A DNA stretch of 64,000 bases from Brachynemurus nebulosus (GCA_035578155.1 JAPWDM010000012.1:11724501-11788500), one strand, 5' to 3'; positions 35,800-48,600 are shown, counted from the stretch's first letter. The notes: a model not told the origin generated them from the letters alone. Numbers and translations are program-made.

Positions 35800-38040
35800 A
35801 ATTATAAATATGTGTTGTCAATAGAACAAAGATTTCCGGAATGAAGTGGGTTAAAATACGAAATTTGCTTCCCGAGGATTAATTAAATAATTAGTAACTC
35901 TTTGAGAAATACATTAAATAAAAACACTGTCCTTTGCATAATAATTTTTTCTTTTATAATTATTCACATATTCTTTGTATCTCTATGCTAAACACGTTCA
36001 GATAATTTGTAAAATAAGATAGGAAAAGTATCAAAGACAGAAAAGGATTTTTTTAATGATATATAATAATATAGAGGTGGTTCCAAAAACTGTGCACCAG
36101 TATTTTTTCACAGTGGTCTCAGGTTTAAATTCTATGATGATCCACCAAAATTGAAAACGGCCTACACTTAGCTCTTGAGATCCGAGTTTTTTATTAATAG
36201 AAGGTGCTTCAAAAAAGATATCTTTTTTGTAAATTTGGTTTTCTGGTGATTTTATTTTTAAAGAAAAGATCTGTTATTTTTAAAGAAAGTTCAAAGAAAG
36301 CTTTGAACGTTTATCATCTGTGCTCTGTAGTTTCACTCCCATAGAATTCTGAATCAAATCACTTTTTTGAATCAGATATTTTGAAATTCGGTACTCAATC
36401 AGTTCCTTATAGACCGTTTCGTCTCGCTCGCCAAATAATCTGATATTCTGGATAAAATCAGTTCCATAAGGTGTTTCGCTTATCAAACATCTCTAAAGTA
36501 GCCGAAGTATCCGAAGGGAAATGTTCCGGAGCTGGACTTTGTTTCAAACTTTTTGTATATATGCACTCAAAGGAGTTCTAGAAGTATATGAGGCATTAAT
36601 AGAAGCCACATTTTGACACATTGCGGACAAGTTTTATGAAAAATTTTAAACTTTATGAAAAAATTTTAAAAATTCTCTTGTATTTTTTCGATTTTCTCCG
36701 AACTTTTGTTCCAAACTTTTTTTTAAAGACACTTTCTTATCAGAACTGAAAAATTTTGGAAATGTTCCACTAAGGTAAGAGCCGTAGCACACTTACAATC
36801 GGCAACCGACTTTTTTCACTCCGCGAGGGAGTCAAAGGCAAAATTTCTGCCTCGGCAGTCGTTTCCAACGTCTGTCATTAAAAATGTATTCACCTATCCC
36901 TAAACTGACAAAGTAAATTTTGATTCTTTCTTTTTTTTTACGGAATGATCTTTTCCATTGGTTTTTTTTTGTCTTTTCAGTTACTGATTCTAGCCTCCCC
37001 GTCTCAACAAACAGGACGTGAAAGTCCTACAACTGGGTTGTTGCAACTTTTTTCCATTTACGCAGATATTTATCCCGCAAATTCATTTACGAGACCAACC
37101 TATATTTGTTTACTTATTCTGGGCGGTATCCGTTTCAAGTGTTACTATATAAAACATGTTCTTAGCATCAAAATAATTTCACACTTACATATTACTGTAA
37201 CCTAAAACATAATCTATTTTAGATGACAATCAAACACACTACTATCATATAGCTAGCACCTCTTCCTTACACCCACTCCGGACTCCGGGGGAACTGACTC
37301 CGGACACCAAGTCGAGAGCAAACGACGCAACAACATACACTACGACAGTTTGGGTGAAACAGCAAAGTTTATATGTGTACGCTACCTCGCTCGCTCGCTT
37401 CATCGTCAACACTATCATCATCATCATCATCGTCATCGTCAGAGGTACCTGGGGAATTAATCAAACGGTTGTTTCTCACGTACCGATGACGTGTACATGC
37501 ATCCACTGACTGGGATTTGCATTTTAATTAAAATGGTGCTGCTGGAGCCTTGAAGTGATAATGACGAATTGAGTGCGAGCGAGGCAGGCAACAAACAAAC
37601 ACCATACTTTGTATGCTGCAAGTCTTGGGTTTAGTACCTGAAACGACGATACAGGAGGAAGATGGTATTAGGAGGACATGAAATAAATAAACAAATAAAC
37701 ATGAGTGAGAAAGGGTTCGTGGTGGTGCAAAAATATTATTTATTGAAACGGACAAACTTTTATTTGTACCGTCTCTCCCCTCTCGGTTGATGAACCGAGA
37801 AGAATAATTCTGAGTTGATTTGTACAGAATGATAATTGATGGAGATTTATATATTTTATTTAAAATGTAACAGATACCGTATAAGGTACAGTTAGTTTTA
37901 AAAATGATCGGTCATGTTCGTCTTTTAATTTATAATTTACATAAAGGGCAACTTAATTTTCTAAACTTGTAATTTCATTATTTGACTTTATTTGGCGATA
38001 AACCTCAATATTAAGACCAGCAAAAAACCAAACAGAATTT
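35800..38040. other. intronic DNA, no exon found
   Basis: Between the two exons. About 36783-36860 resembles a MITE end (GTAGCACACTTACAATCGG). About 37240-37600 is less AT-rich, with (CGCT)n and (CAT/CGT)n stretches. I found no acceptor-donor bounded frame of conserved character. Confidence 0.3.
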
Positions 38041-38066
38041 TTTAACCAATCTTCAACATGTCGACC

Positions 38067-38097
38067 GGTTTCGGTGTCCCAAAACACCATTATCAAG
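38067..38097 (-). ncRNA. hammerhead-like relic
   Basis: On the minus strand CTTGATAAT is followed by GGTGTTTTGGGACACC, which pairs well as a stem, then GAAACCGG. The first box departs from CUGANGA, so this is at best a decayed motif of the class seen at 26036. Confidence 0.3.
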
Positions 38098-39550
38098 ACA
38101 AGAATATAAAAATCAATAAAATAAAAATAAAAAATGAAAAAATTTAAAAAATTTTTTCATAAACAAAAGAAACTAAAAACCTTTTAGTTTGGATCAAAAT
38201 CAATCAAATCAAACAATGTCAAATATAGCAACTCGTTGGTTGCAAAAAAGGAAATATGTACATCACTAAAAATGATATACGAAAACGGAAATGTGAAACA
38301 ACAAAAACACATCTGAAGACCAAACTTGCAATAGAGAACAGAAATAGTAAAAGAAGAAACGAAAAATTATTTTTAGAAAAAAACATCTGTAAAAGCCACA
38401 AATCGCCTTATGAATCACCTATTCAAATTAATAATTTTCTAAATTCTTTTTTTTTCCATAAATTGTGGCAGATTGGTATTTTGTATTGGAAAAAGTTTGT
38501 ATTATTTTTTCGAATCAATTTGCTTAAGTATATAACGAAAATTTATTGCCTGGCAATTTAACTTGAAGAATTGTCAGCGAAGAACATTTGAAAACACGAC
38601 AACGTAGCTGGAATATTTTTGAATTGACAATAATTCAACTTAAATTGATTTTAGGTAACAAATTTAAGTTGCAAAAAAAAAATTCAAAAAACAAATTTAT
38701 TCAAAACTAATATGGTAAGAATGAGTAGTTACCCTTTCTTTACTTGGACCAGGCTAGTCAGAACATTCTTGGAACCTTCTAGAACGTTTAGGAATCGGTA
38801 TTCTAGTCAATCTCGACCCTTTCGACGCTCGATTCCCAGCTTTTTCACCAACTATCCGTAAGAAGTCCATTGGTATGATGCCCTCGTTTGACACCAATAT
38901 CTCCGAATGGAATTGCAATCTTGCTATACCCAACCCCTATGGGATTGCGGGGGAATGTTTTTTTTTTTTTAAAGTTACAGCATTTTAAGACAAAATTTGA
39001 CGTTGAACTCCGATCTCTGGCAGTTCCGTTTCCTAAACTATTGTTAGAATTGCTTTGGAAATTCAAACACAAATTCAAGTGGGCTATGTATGTAATTTCT
39101 GAACAAGAAAATCAATGAATGTTTTTTAGCTGGTTTCCAGCGTGCAGGCTTACATTAGAATAAATTCCTGGCTACATCCGTGGGTGTTGGGATCTTGTAG
39201 TTGAGTACGCAAAAATGAGATCAAAACTAAATACTTTTGTAATGGAGTGTAGTGTGTGATTTGTCATAGGAAAATTTTAATTTAGACGTTGAGATATATA
39301 TATACCTAAGTGAATGTCACATAAATTATCGTATGGCATTTGCGTTTGGTTTTTAATTAAAAGTAAACAAAATTTTCGCCAGAAGAATATTCATAGATAG
39401 TTTCCTGCTACTTGCTGCAGTAATTTCTTTCAAATTAATGTATTGTGTCTCTCATAACTTGAACGGAAGTTTAATAAAATATAAAATCAATTCCGATAAC
39501 AAGTAGAAGTAACAATTTTCATTTTTGTTTTAAAGGTATTTAAGGCTACC

Positions 39551-39574
39551 GGTTTCGATTTTTGTCATCTTCAG
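39551..39574 (-). ncRNA. hammerhead-like motif near the second exon
   Basis: Minus strand CTGAAGA, a weak 3-bp stem, then GAAACCGG. It lies about 135 bp before the exon acceptor at 39709, antisense to the gene. The boxes fit the consensus but the stem is poor. Confidence 0.3.
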
Positions 39575-39708
39575 GCCTCTGAGGAAAAGAACACATTTTT
39601 ATTTTCCTTGATGACCATTACTCCTGAATACCTTTAAAAGTTATACTTTTAGTGTTATCAAATCAGAATTTAAAATTTTCATTTTTTGTTTTGTTATTTT
39701 CATTTCAG

Positions 39709-39768
39709 ATCCGGCATTTGGGAAAACTGTAGGGCGGCGTACGAAGATATTGTCAAACATCTAGAAAG
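39709..39768 (+). CDS. dac: internal 60-bp coding exon, probable dachshund (dac)
   Basis: The acceptor TTATTTTCATTTCAG precedes it and the donor AAAG|GTATGT follows. One base completes the AG left over from the exon ending at 32355, giving AGA (Arg). The frame then reads SGIWENCRAAYEDIVKHLE before the next split codon. At 60 bp with equal entry and exit phase, the exon could be skipped without changing frame. The sequence continues the Ala-Arg end of the previous exon into what I recall as a strongly conserved helix-forming block of insect Dachshund. No following exon was found in the remaining 24 kb, so the downstream intron is very large. Confidence 0.72.
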
Positions 39769-40741
39769 GTATGTGGAAAATTTACTTTACGTTCATTATT
39801 ATTACCTATCAGTTGATTTTTGTTCTTGTCAGCCTACTAAGATTCAATAAATCTATTAATGGAAATCAGAATAAATTTTGAAATTTAAACAAATAAAATC
39901 ACATTTAAAGCCAGCCTCCTGAATTCTGGCTATCGATTTAATATTGAACTTGGTTTTTGGTATTTTTGTTATTGGCTTCGCACGTTCACGATAACCGCAA
40001 ATCGTTCAGTAATGTTCTATCTATACAGGGTGGAAAGTACATAAGTCTCGGTGCGAAAACAGTGGGTAGATCTCACCCATGTAACTAACATTTGCCAACA
40101 AATTTAAATCAGAAATGTTTTTTAAAAAAGAAAGATAAAAAATATGGGTAAAAGAAAGGGGCTCTAAATTTTGTTTTAATCCGGCTCTGACCATCTTATA
40201 TTTTAAGATAAGTTTTCTTTTCTTAAAAAAACAACATACAGTAAATAGTAGGTACCGAATTTCTTCGGACAGGTCAGGACCGTACTTATTTCAGTAAAAT
40301 TTTGCAACTAAATTACATTAAATTATGCACATTTGAATGAATATAATTGGTCAAAAATTACATTTTTCACCATTTAGAATACTAACAGCATTTTTTATTT
40401 GATGAAAGTTCAAAAAATCGGAAAAAATTTTTGTAAAATATATTGAAAAATTGTTGAATATTTAGACGGTCCACTATAATAGCTAAGACGTACGTATTTA
40501 CTAAGATTTTTTATTATTGAAAAACAAATTTTTAACAAGCAACTATACTTCTATCTCTCAAAATTGAAAACAGTAAAAAAAATTAATTTATTTAATTTAA
40601 ATAACATGTCACATAAATCACATACATAATATAAACAAAAATACTTTTGATAGTCAATTAAAATTACAGTGGCACTTTTCAATTGTGCAGGTAATAAATA
40701 AAAGAAAAAAGTTTGTTTGCATAAAATACGTATAATGGTAT

Positions 40742-42760
40742 AATAGTATTTTACAATATAAGTTCGGTAAGTTGCTTTTACTGATCGAGAAAATGTTGCG
40801 AAAACGAGACCCGCAGGGTCGAGTTTTTGCAATTTTCGAGATCAGTAAATGCACTTAACGCATCGTGTATTGTATAATATTTTTTGCACGATCGATTTAA
40901 AATAATTAAAGATTAAAAATGTGTTAAATAAAAAATAAAATTCAGATAATATAGATGAAATTTATATTTCTATGTTATGACATAGAATGCCATGAATAAA
41001 TATTATAAATATTCATAACAACCATTGATATAGAAGAATATGGATGGAGACTATTTCTTAAGAGAGGGACATGATATAGTTTAATATGATATGTTAGAAT
41101 GAATACGTAGATTCTTTTGAATGAACCACAAAAAATAAAAAACAAAAGAGTAAATATACACTATAACACGTGCAAATAAGCACTAAACATCCAGTCCTAC
41201 AAAAAATTAAATTTAAAATAAAATTAGTAAACGTAATACACCGTAAATATAACATTTGGGTAAGTAAATATTGTATTGATCAATAAATGCAACCATTTCT
41301 AGGGAAAATTTGTTAATTTTTCTACATTTTTCATTTAAAAAAACAGGTTTATAATAAGCGGAAAAATACCAATTTTGACATTACACAAAGTAAAGGAAAT
41401 ATCGAAAAAGGAATCATTCTACATAAATAAGGAATTCGTTTTTTAGTTAAAATATGTGATAATAACGACAAAAATTTTAAAAATATTGTAAAAAATAAAA
41501 TTATGTAAAAATTAAAATATAGGTTAGATTGACCCTTCATTTCAGTAGCGTCTTATATGTAAAATTAATGAGCATATAAAAATTTAACTTCAAGATTATG
41601 TATTTTGTTTGTATTTATTTACTTATTAATAAAATGATAATTTAATAACTGTATAGTTTTATTTATGTTTGTGTCTACTTTTGTCAAAAAGATATGTCTT
41701 ATTAGTGATGGAAAATTATAAACCAAAACGTAATCTTTTTACAAAAATTGTTATAAATTGTAAATAATCGATTAATTTGAGCAATTTTTGTTTTCAGTTT
41801 ATGGTAATTTATAATATTCTTTAAGCACCGTTAAAAAATACAATAATTTAGTAGACAATTAAGAATTCGAAAAATTAACTGATAAAATAGTCGAACAGCA
41901 TTCTTAAGGAGTTGATTATTGAATTAAATAGAACAGATATTAAAAATAATTAATTAATTGTTTATGTTTTTATATAGAAATCACAATTATAAGAAAAATA
42001 TACTAAATATATTGTTTTAAAAGCAATGGCAATGTTTTAATTAAATTAAAACCGTTACTGTATATTTACAAAATGACGTTATTCATAATACGCACGTTTA
42101 ATATTCAATTATGTTGATCAGTATTTTGGGAAATGCTCCTTCCTTTACAATATTATATACCTCTCCTTCTTCCATGATAACAACTAATATGAATCTTTGT
42201 AGTGACAATTGACAACTATATTTGTAAATAAAAAATTAAGTGTCAATATTTTACTGGCGTGAATATTTTTTTTGAATTTTCTATTAAAAAAAAATTGAGG
42301 AAAATAGTTTGTTAAACTATATTATTAGTGAGAATAATGAAATTGATGAAGCATTTTATTTTTGACTGCAAATTTATTCTCGTAAAATGAAAGGAAGATT
42401 ATGAAAGCCACAGAAAATCTTAATGATTGAACGACCTTTTGAAATGTCAATAAAATAAGAAGACTGATGCCAATAATAATAATAATAATGTGCAAACTAG
42501 TGAAAATTTTCATATTATTAATGGATTTATTTTCCTAATTGTTCCAATTGTACTTTTAATTTCAATATAAATAAATAAATACAATCATTTTTGAGCTAAT
42601 TTAACTTACCACACTCCTATTTACTTACCACGCATCTATTTCACTTACCGCACTGTTATTTTTTAGTTTCCATGGATATAAACAAACGTTCGGGAAATGT
42701 AACTTACCAGCATTGTCAACAGCATCGGTAAATGCATGAATATACACGATCGTGCAAAAA
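40742..42760 (+). repeat. family K copy 2, split by element L
   Basis: 40742-41022 and 42177-42760 together match 30523-31378 almost base for base, including the first-part hairpin and the 3' CACGATCGTGC end. Confidence 0.9.
41023..42176. mobile_element. 1,154-bp insertion L with 8-bp target duplication
   Basis: The uninterrupted family K copy at 30.8 kb shows a single ATAACAAC at this point. Here it is duplicated on both sides of the insert (41015-41022, 42177-42184). The tips are CATTGATATAGAAG and (inverted) CATGGAAGAAGG, only weakly similar. Eight-base duplications occur in hAT and P superfamilies. No domain is recognisable in its AT-rich frames. Confidence 0.88.
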
Positions 42761-43139
42761 CAATATTTTGATACACATATGTATGTGTGTGTATGTAACT
42801 TGTGTACGTTGTTTTTATGAAAATATTTTGAACTTTTAGTCACATTGTGTGCATAATGTATACCTGCATATGCTAAAGACGAAACTGTCCGATCCGAAAG
42901 AAATCCGATACCTGGTAAAATGGTAACTAAAAGTAAACATGTTTACAAAATTTTATTGAATTTTGGTCAACAAAATTATTCCATATCCTTGGTACTAAAA
43001 AAAAGTGTGCATAATTTAGTCAGGGTCGTAATTCGAAAAATTTAGAAACATCGTGAAGCCAGTTCATTTGCAATTTTCTCAAACTGTTAATTCCGAAAAA
43101 AATTCCTGTGGTTTCAGTCTGTTCACTTTCCACCCTGTA

Positions 43140-44330
43140 GAATATATTTCTGTTACTTCGAATCGGTTACGAAATCGTCACAAAAGTCTATTTTAACGGA
43201 GAAATTTATTGATTTTCAACATTGTGACAAAATAATTCATATGATTTAGGTACTCTTAATGTGTGTGACGTTTATCGTTTAGTGTGACATCTATCAGTTT
43301 ATCGTATGTCGAAGCAGCTTGATTCGTTCGGACGAGATCAAGTGCAAAATTATTCACGACATGCAATTATTCAAATAAACACCACGAACGATATACATAG
43401 TAAGCGGGCGAATGCATTGCCAAACCAAAACCCATTACAAAACAATCGGCTATTTACTCTTTAACCATCGCATATGTGTATGTATTTGTTCAAAAAGGAC
43501 TTGTCGGGACTCCGATGTACTCGTATGTACACGTACAGCAAGCCACACAAATCATTGCCGCGTCATGGCCTGATAATCCTATAGTGCGGGTCCTGACATT
43601 GAGCTGACTATAAAGCTTACTTAATCTTGCCGCGCCGTTTGACATTTGACAAATGCATATATTATTCTAGTCGTGTATTGTATATATGAACGTATGTCTA
43701 AACTTGATCCATATAATATATATGTTTCAATACTCGCTCGTTCAGTGTTTTGTTTTTACTGTTACAGATGTAATTCATTTGTTTTAAATTGTAACAAACT
43801 TCATATGGGTGTTTTTTGTTTTTTTGTATTTTTAGTTGTTCGTTTGAATGAATTTAGGTGTAGGTTACGTTTACATATTGTGTATATGCGTTTGTTTTGT
43901 TTTTACCCTGGCACGGTAAGTGAGTGAAAAGTGTTGTTTTTGTAAAATTTATCGAACTGAAAAGTTATTGGAGATTTATGATTGTTTGGAAACGGTTGGT
44001 TTTTATTAAGGGGTTACATACTTTTACAAGTGTTTTTAAGGAGTTACATATTCTAATTGTGGAAAATATTGTAAGTATGTGATACGAGAAATATCTCCGC
44101 GATTTTATTTCTATAATGTGAGAATGTACTGAAATCTAAAATGCTTTGGCTGCAATGAAATTTGTATGATCTATTCCACTTAAATTTAAGCATGATTCGT
44201 CACGTACGAGTTCAAGGAATTCCCGTTTTCTTAGCTTTGTCTCTTTCATTGCTACAAATGCGCAAATTTTAAATTTGCAGTTTGTTTTTAGAAAAAAATA
44301 GAAGATTGATTTGTTTCGAATATAAGAATT
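43140..44330. other. intronic DNA, no exon found
   Basis: Frames such as 43646-43927 are Cys/Phe/Tyr-rich translations of T-rich DNA with no domain. A less AT-rich patch lies at about 43500-43640. No repeat was recognised. Confidence 0.3.
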
Positions 44331-44524
44331 ATTTTTCGCTAATAATAAAATGCAAGAAAGTGCAAGATTCTTTAGCAATACCAAGACCAAGACTGCATTT
44401 TGCAAGACCAAGACCAAGACTTAGACTCAAACTGCTCTAGCAAGACCAAGACCAAGATTCTTAATGCAAGAACAAGACCAAGACCAAGACAGACAAGTCT
44501 TGGTCTTGCATTTGCTCATCACTA
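44331..44524. mobile_element. hAT-type CAAGAC MITE, copy 3, truncated
   Basis: It has the internal TTTCGCTAATAATAAAATGC segment, CAAGACCAAGACC runs and the right tip TTTGCTCATCACTA, but the left half is gone, so no target duplication can be read. Confidence 0.85.
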
Positions 44525-45695
44525 ATTTAATAGGCATTTTACAATGGAAAAAAAGTTTATGGATACTTCAACCGAATTATTGAATTGTGAATTTTGGTTC
44601 TAACCTGATGGCAGTTAATTTTGAACTCGATTTGAAAATAATTTATTATTATTTCTTTTCGGTATTTTTGTAAAGTTCGAAGTCAAAAATGCGAGTTCTA
44701 TGAAATATATTTATGTTACTTTGTATCGATTACAAAATAAACAATAGAAATTTTCACTTCGGTCATGTACTCTTAAGCACACTTACAACTTTTTTTTAAA
44801 CACATGCTGCTTAAATATTTGAAAATTTTGACTGTAAACAAGTAAAGTTTAAGAAAGATTAAGTCATGCCTTGTTGAAAAAAATTAACAAATGAAGCGTG
44901 GCCGAATGATTCAAAAATAACATAATCTCATATATGTAAGCAAAAAATTTCCAATATTTCAATTAATTTTTCCAGAATATACAAATCCAATTTCTTTTCA
45001 ATTTTACAAATCATATGAGGTCCCCTTAAAGTGGAAACAAAACTAACAAATTTGACCAAATTATTTAATTGGCTAATTAATTATGGTATACTTTTTTTGG
45101 GACATATGCTGCCTATAATTGCCAATGATTTATCATTACACGGTTTCGTTTACAATGTGGTTACACAAATACCTTGAGGCGGACATTTTTGTGTGGTAGT
45201 AAAATTCTGTTGGTTTTTTTTTATTTAAATATCAAAATTCCTTCTGCAGTTTTATGGATACTTTGTACATAGATAATTTTTTTTTTTTTTATTATAAATC
45301 GTAAATTAAAAATACGGAAAAAATGTTACTATATAGATAAAATAATTATTACTCATTTCATTTTGTTATTTGTATATTAATTAGTGGAAAAGAAAAAACT
45401 CACAAGATGTAATTGTTCAAGTTTTAAAATAATTACACATGATGTATAACTCTAACTATGATAGAAATGGTAATAATGTAATTTTTATATTAATGTATGG
45501 GTTAGCACAAAAATATTCGTGTATCTATATTAACAGTAGAATCATACGTACTCGTCAAAACGACGAACGAACTTCTCTACCTGCTCCAATACTACAACTT
45601 GTCGGTACCTGCTTGCTGTGAAACTTCTGTTATCTAATTTATTTGTTATTATAACACATAAGACGTATAAATTTTGTTTATAGCTATTGTCGTTT
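44525..45695. other. intronic DNA, no exon found
   Basis: AT-rich. No coding or repeat feature is supported. Confidence 0.3.
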
Positions 45696-45696
45696 T

Positions 45697-45812
45697 AGCG
45701 AATTTCCAGAATGGAATTCAGCTATTACAGCCACTGTCATGACGCGACCTGAACTCGGGACCATGGCAGAAATTTGTTTTGAGGTCCCTAGGAACCGAAA
45801 ATAATATTCACT

Positions 45813-45872
<60 letters not shown>

Positions 45873-46143
45873 CCGCACGATAACTCTCGAACGAAATGTC
45901 CTAGGTTTACGAAATTTGGTGAGAACGTTGGAAGTCGAAAAATCTTGGGTGAGTTCTTCAGCCAGACACGTCGGATGCCAGGAACATGGTTTTTGTTCTT
46001 GCAAAAAATTAGTTTTTTGCCAAAATTTCCACTTATTCAAAAATTTTTGCGAAATTTTTTTACACCATTTAAAAGAGAAGAAAAAATTACATAAAAAAGG
46101 TCTTTAAACTTTTTTTCTATGTCAACTAGTTTCCGAGAAAAAC
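45697..46143 (+). mobile_element. HINE/DINE-like element, 3'-truncated
   Basis: Starts TTTT|AGCGAATTTCC, holds (TA)n at about 45817-45862 and (TG)n, and runs to TTTCCGAGAAAAACG. The last ~50 bp with the 3' hairpin are missing. Confidence 0.8.
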
Positions 46144-46511
46144 GATGTTGTTTAGAATGTGATTATTTTATCGTATAAAGTGTGAATTTAATCACATCCT
46201 AAGTACCTACATATTCGACACAATATGGATATTTTGTATATAACGTATATTATATGCATACGATCACATAATTTTATTGTGATACATGTATAAGGGTACA
46301 AGACCATTTCATTATCCGTACTACCATTATGCGTACGGTTTGTGTGTGTTGTATATACATATACAGTCTAGGTGAGAAAATTTTTAAAGTAAACAAAGAC
46401 TTTTATGTAAACAAGTCTTAAATTTTAGCGAATTTCCAGAATGGAATTCAGCTACTATTTAACATATACAGGCGATTATTTTGAAAGTTAACATAAATAT
46501 ATGACAAAACT

Positions 46512-46631
46512 TCCAGAAGGGAATTCAGCTATTACAGCCACTGTCATGACGCGGGGGGCATGACCTGAGCCCGGGATTATGGCAGAAATTTGTTTTGAGG
46601 TCCCTAGGAAACGAAGATAATAGTCACTAAA

Positions 46632-46686
<55 letters not shown>

Positions 46687-46704
46687 CCATATAACCATAA
46701 ATAA

Positions 46705-46788
<84 letters not shown>

Positions 46789-46966
46789 CCCGCGCAATAA
46801 CTCTCGAACGAAGTATCCAATTTTTACGAAACTTGGTGAAAACATTGGAAGTCCCAAACCCTTGGGTGAGTTTGTCAGCCAGACACGTCGGATGCCAGTA
46901 ACATTGGTTTTGTTCTTGAAAAAAATTAGTTTTTGCCAAAATTTCCACTTATTCAAAAATTTTTGA
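46512..46966 (+). mobile_element. HINE/DINE-like element with doubled (TA)n
   Basis: A separate 5' fragment (46425-46455) precedes it. The body has two (TA)n tracts split by a short segment near 46681-46707, then (TG)n and the usual GACACGTCGGATGCCAG block. It ends at TTCAAAAATTTTTG without the 3' tip and abuts the next copy. Confidence 0.75.
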
Positions 46967-47005
46967 AAACTTGAAAGTCGTCCAAGAATGGAATTCAGCT
47001 ATTAC

Positions 47006-48137
47006 AGCCACTGTCATGACGCGACTTAAACCCGGGACCATGGCAGAAATTTGTTTTGAGGTCCCTAGGAACCGAAAATAATATTCACTCAAAGGCTATT
47101 GGCGGACTTTTTAGTGGCTTGACGGATTTGGCTGGAATTTTTATATGTTTTAGATACCTCTATAGCGTACCTCAGAAAAAATTATCAGCTTCAAAAAAAA
47201 ATTACAACCCCCCCCCCCCCCCCAAAAAAAAAATTGTTTAATTTTTCAATATTTTTTTTCATCAACTTACAATCATCATAGTACAATCACCAAAATTTTT
47301 TTGCTGGCTTCCTACTATGACCGATATAACATAATTTTTTCAGATATTTTCTCCAGGTGCGTCATAGTTAAAAAAAATAAAATGTCCAAAAAGATTTTTT
47401 TTTCGAAGTTATGTATGTTCGTTGTACAATCACTAAAATATTTCTACAGGCTCCTCACTATGATAAATAGAACATATAATTTTTCCAGAATTTTTTTCCG
47501 GGTGCATCATAGTTAAAAAAATTGAATGTCCGAGAATATTTTTTAGAGATAGGCATAGGCTTCCGGGTACTCAATCGATTGGAAATCGTTTACACATTTT
47601 GAATATGTTCATAAAAACATTTGTGATTGCATAGTTTTCGAAAAAAAAAATGGTCGACACAAATCTTCAAATTCCGCAATCAGCCAAACACTTTGGTGAA
47701 AAAAATTTTGGTGATTGTACCATAGCTACAAGTTGTTGAAAAAAAATATTGAAAAATTAAACAATTTTTTTTGGGGGGGTTATAGTTTTTTTTTTGAAGT
47801 TGATAATTTTTCTAAGGTACACTATAGAGGTATCTAAAACATATAAAAATTCCAGCCAAATCCGTCAAGCCACTAAAAAGTTATAAATTTTTTGTGATTT
47901 TCAAAAAATAATTTTTTACCCCCAAAGGGTGAGTTTTTAAGGGTTGAAACTCAGTAAATTGCAATCTTATATCGAAAGCAGTTAGCAGAAAAAAAACCAA
48001 CACAATTCGTGCGGGGGCATTTCTACCCATGCTTATCCGTCAATAGCCTTTGAGTGAATATTATTTTCGGTTCCTAGGGACCTCAAAACAAATTTCTGCC
48101 ATGGTCCCGGGTTTAAGTCGCGTCATGACAGTGGCTG
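47006..48137. repeat. 1.1-kb palindrome: two HINE 5' halves around element D
   Basis: A HINE 5' half (CAGCCACTG...ATATTCACT) faces its inverted copy (AGTGAATAT...CAGTGGCTG). Between them is element D with tips CAAAGGCTATTG and CAATAGCCTTTG. D's arms are themselves inverted (about 47090-47275 against 47730-48052), but the left arm lacks ~150 bp present in the right. The centre (47280-47545) holds a two-unit tandem repeat with TTACTATGACCGATATAAC-like blocks. D's right end recurs at 48140-48260. Confidence 0.82.
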
Positions 48138-48239
48138 AAAGTTTCTAAGGGTTGAAACTCAGTAAATTGTAATCTTATATCGAAAGCAGTTAGCAGAAAA
48201 GAAACCAACACAATTCGTGCGGGGGCATTTCTACTCATG

Positions 48240-48258
48240 CTTATCCGCCAATAGCCTT

Positions 48259-48311
<53 letters not shown>

Positions 48312-48315
48312 TTAT

Positions 48316-48392
<77 letters not shown>

Positions 48393-48600
48393 GCACGATA
48401 ACTCTCTAACGAAATACCCAATTTTTACGAAACTTGGTGAGAACATTGGAAGTCCCAAACCCTTGGATGAGTACGTCAACCAGACATGTCGGATGCCAGG
48501 AACATGGTGTTTGTTCTAGCAAAAAATTAGTTTTTTGCCAAAATTTCCACTATTTCAAAAATTTTTTACACCATTTAAAAGAAGCAAAAAATTTCTTAAT
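48240..48600 (+). mobile_element. HINE/DINE-like fragment fused to element D end
   Basis: Element D's tip CCAATAGCCTT runs straight into (TA)n (about 48259-48388), then GCACGATAACTCTCTAACG and the CAGACATGTCGGATGCCAG block. The 3' tip is lost. Confidence 0.75.

Larger units (their letters stand above)
40026..43137. mobile_element. TA-flanked TIR element J with two nested layers
   Basis: Tips CAGGGTGGAAAGTACA and, inverted, CAGGGTGGAAAGTGAAC are flanked by TA (40024-40025, 43138-43139), as in Tc1/mariner-type MITEs. Only about 1.1 kb is its own; the rest is family K copy 2 (40742-42760) with element L inside. No transposase was recognised. Confidence 0.78.

Noticed and set aside
36945..37205. 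Candidate exon after CTTTTCAG between the two dac exons
   Set aside because: The frame does not keep phase with either exon, and the neighbouring exons already join correctly without it.
43646..43927. 93-residue Cys/Phe/Tyr-rich + strand frame
   Set aside because: It results from T-rich DNA; no domain, signal or flanking splice pattern.
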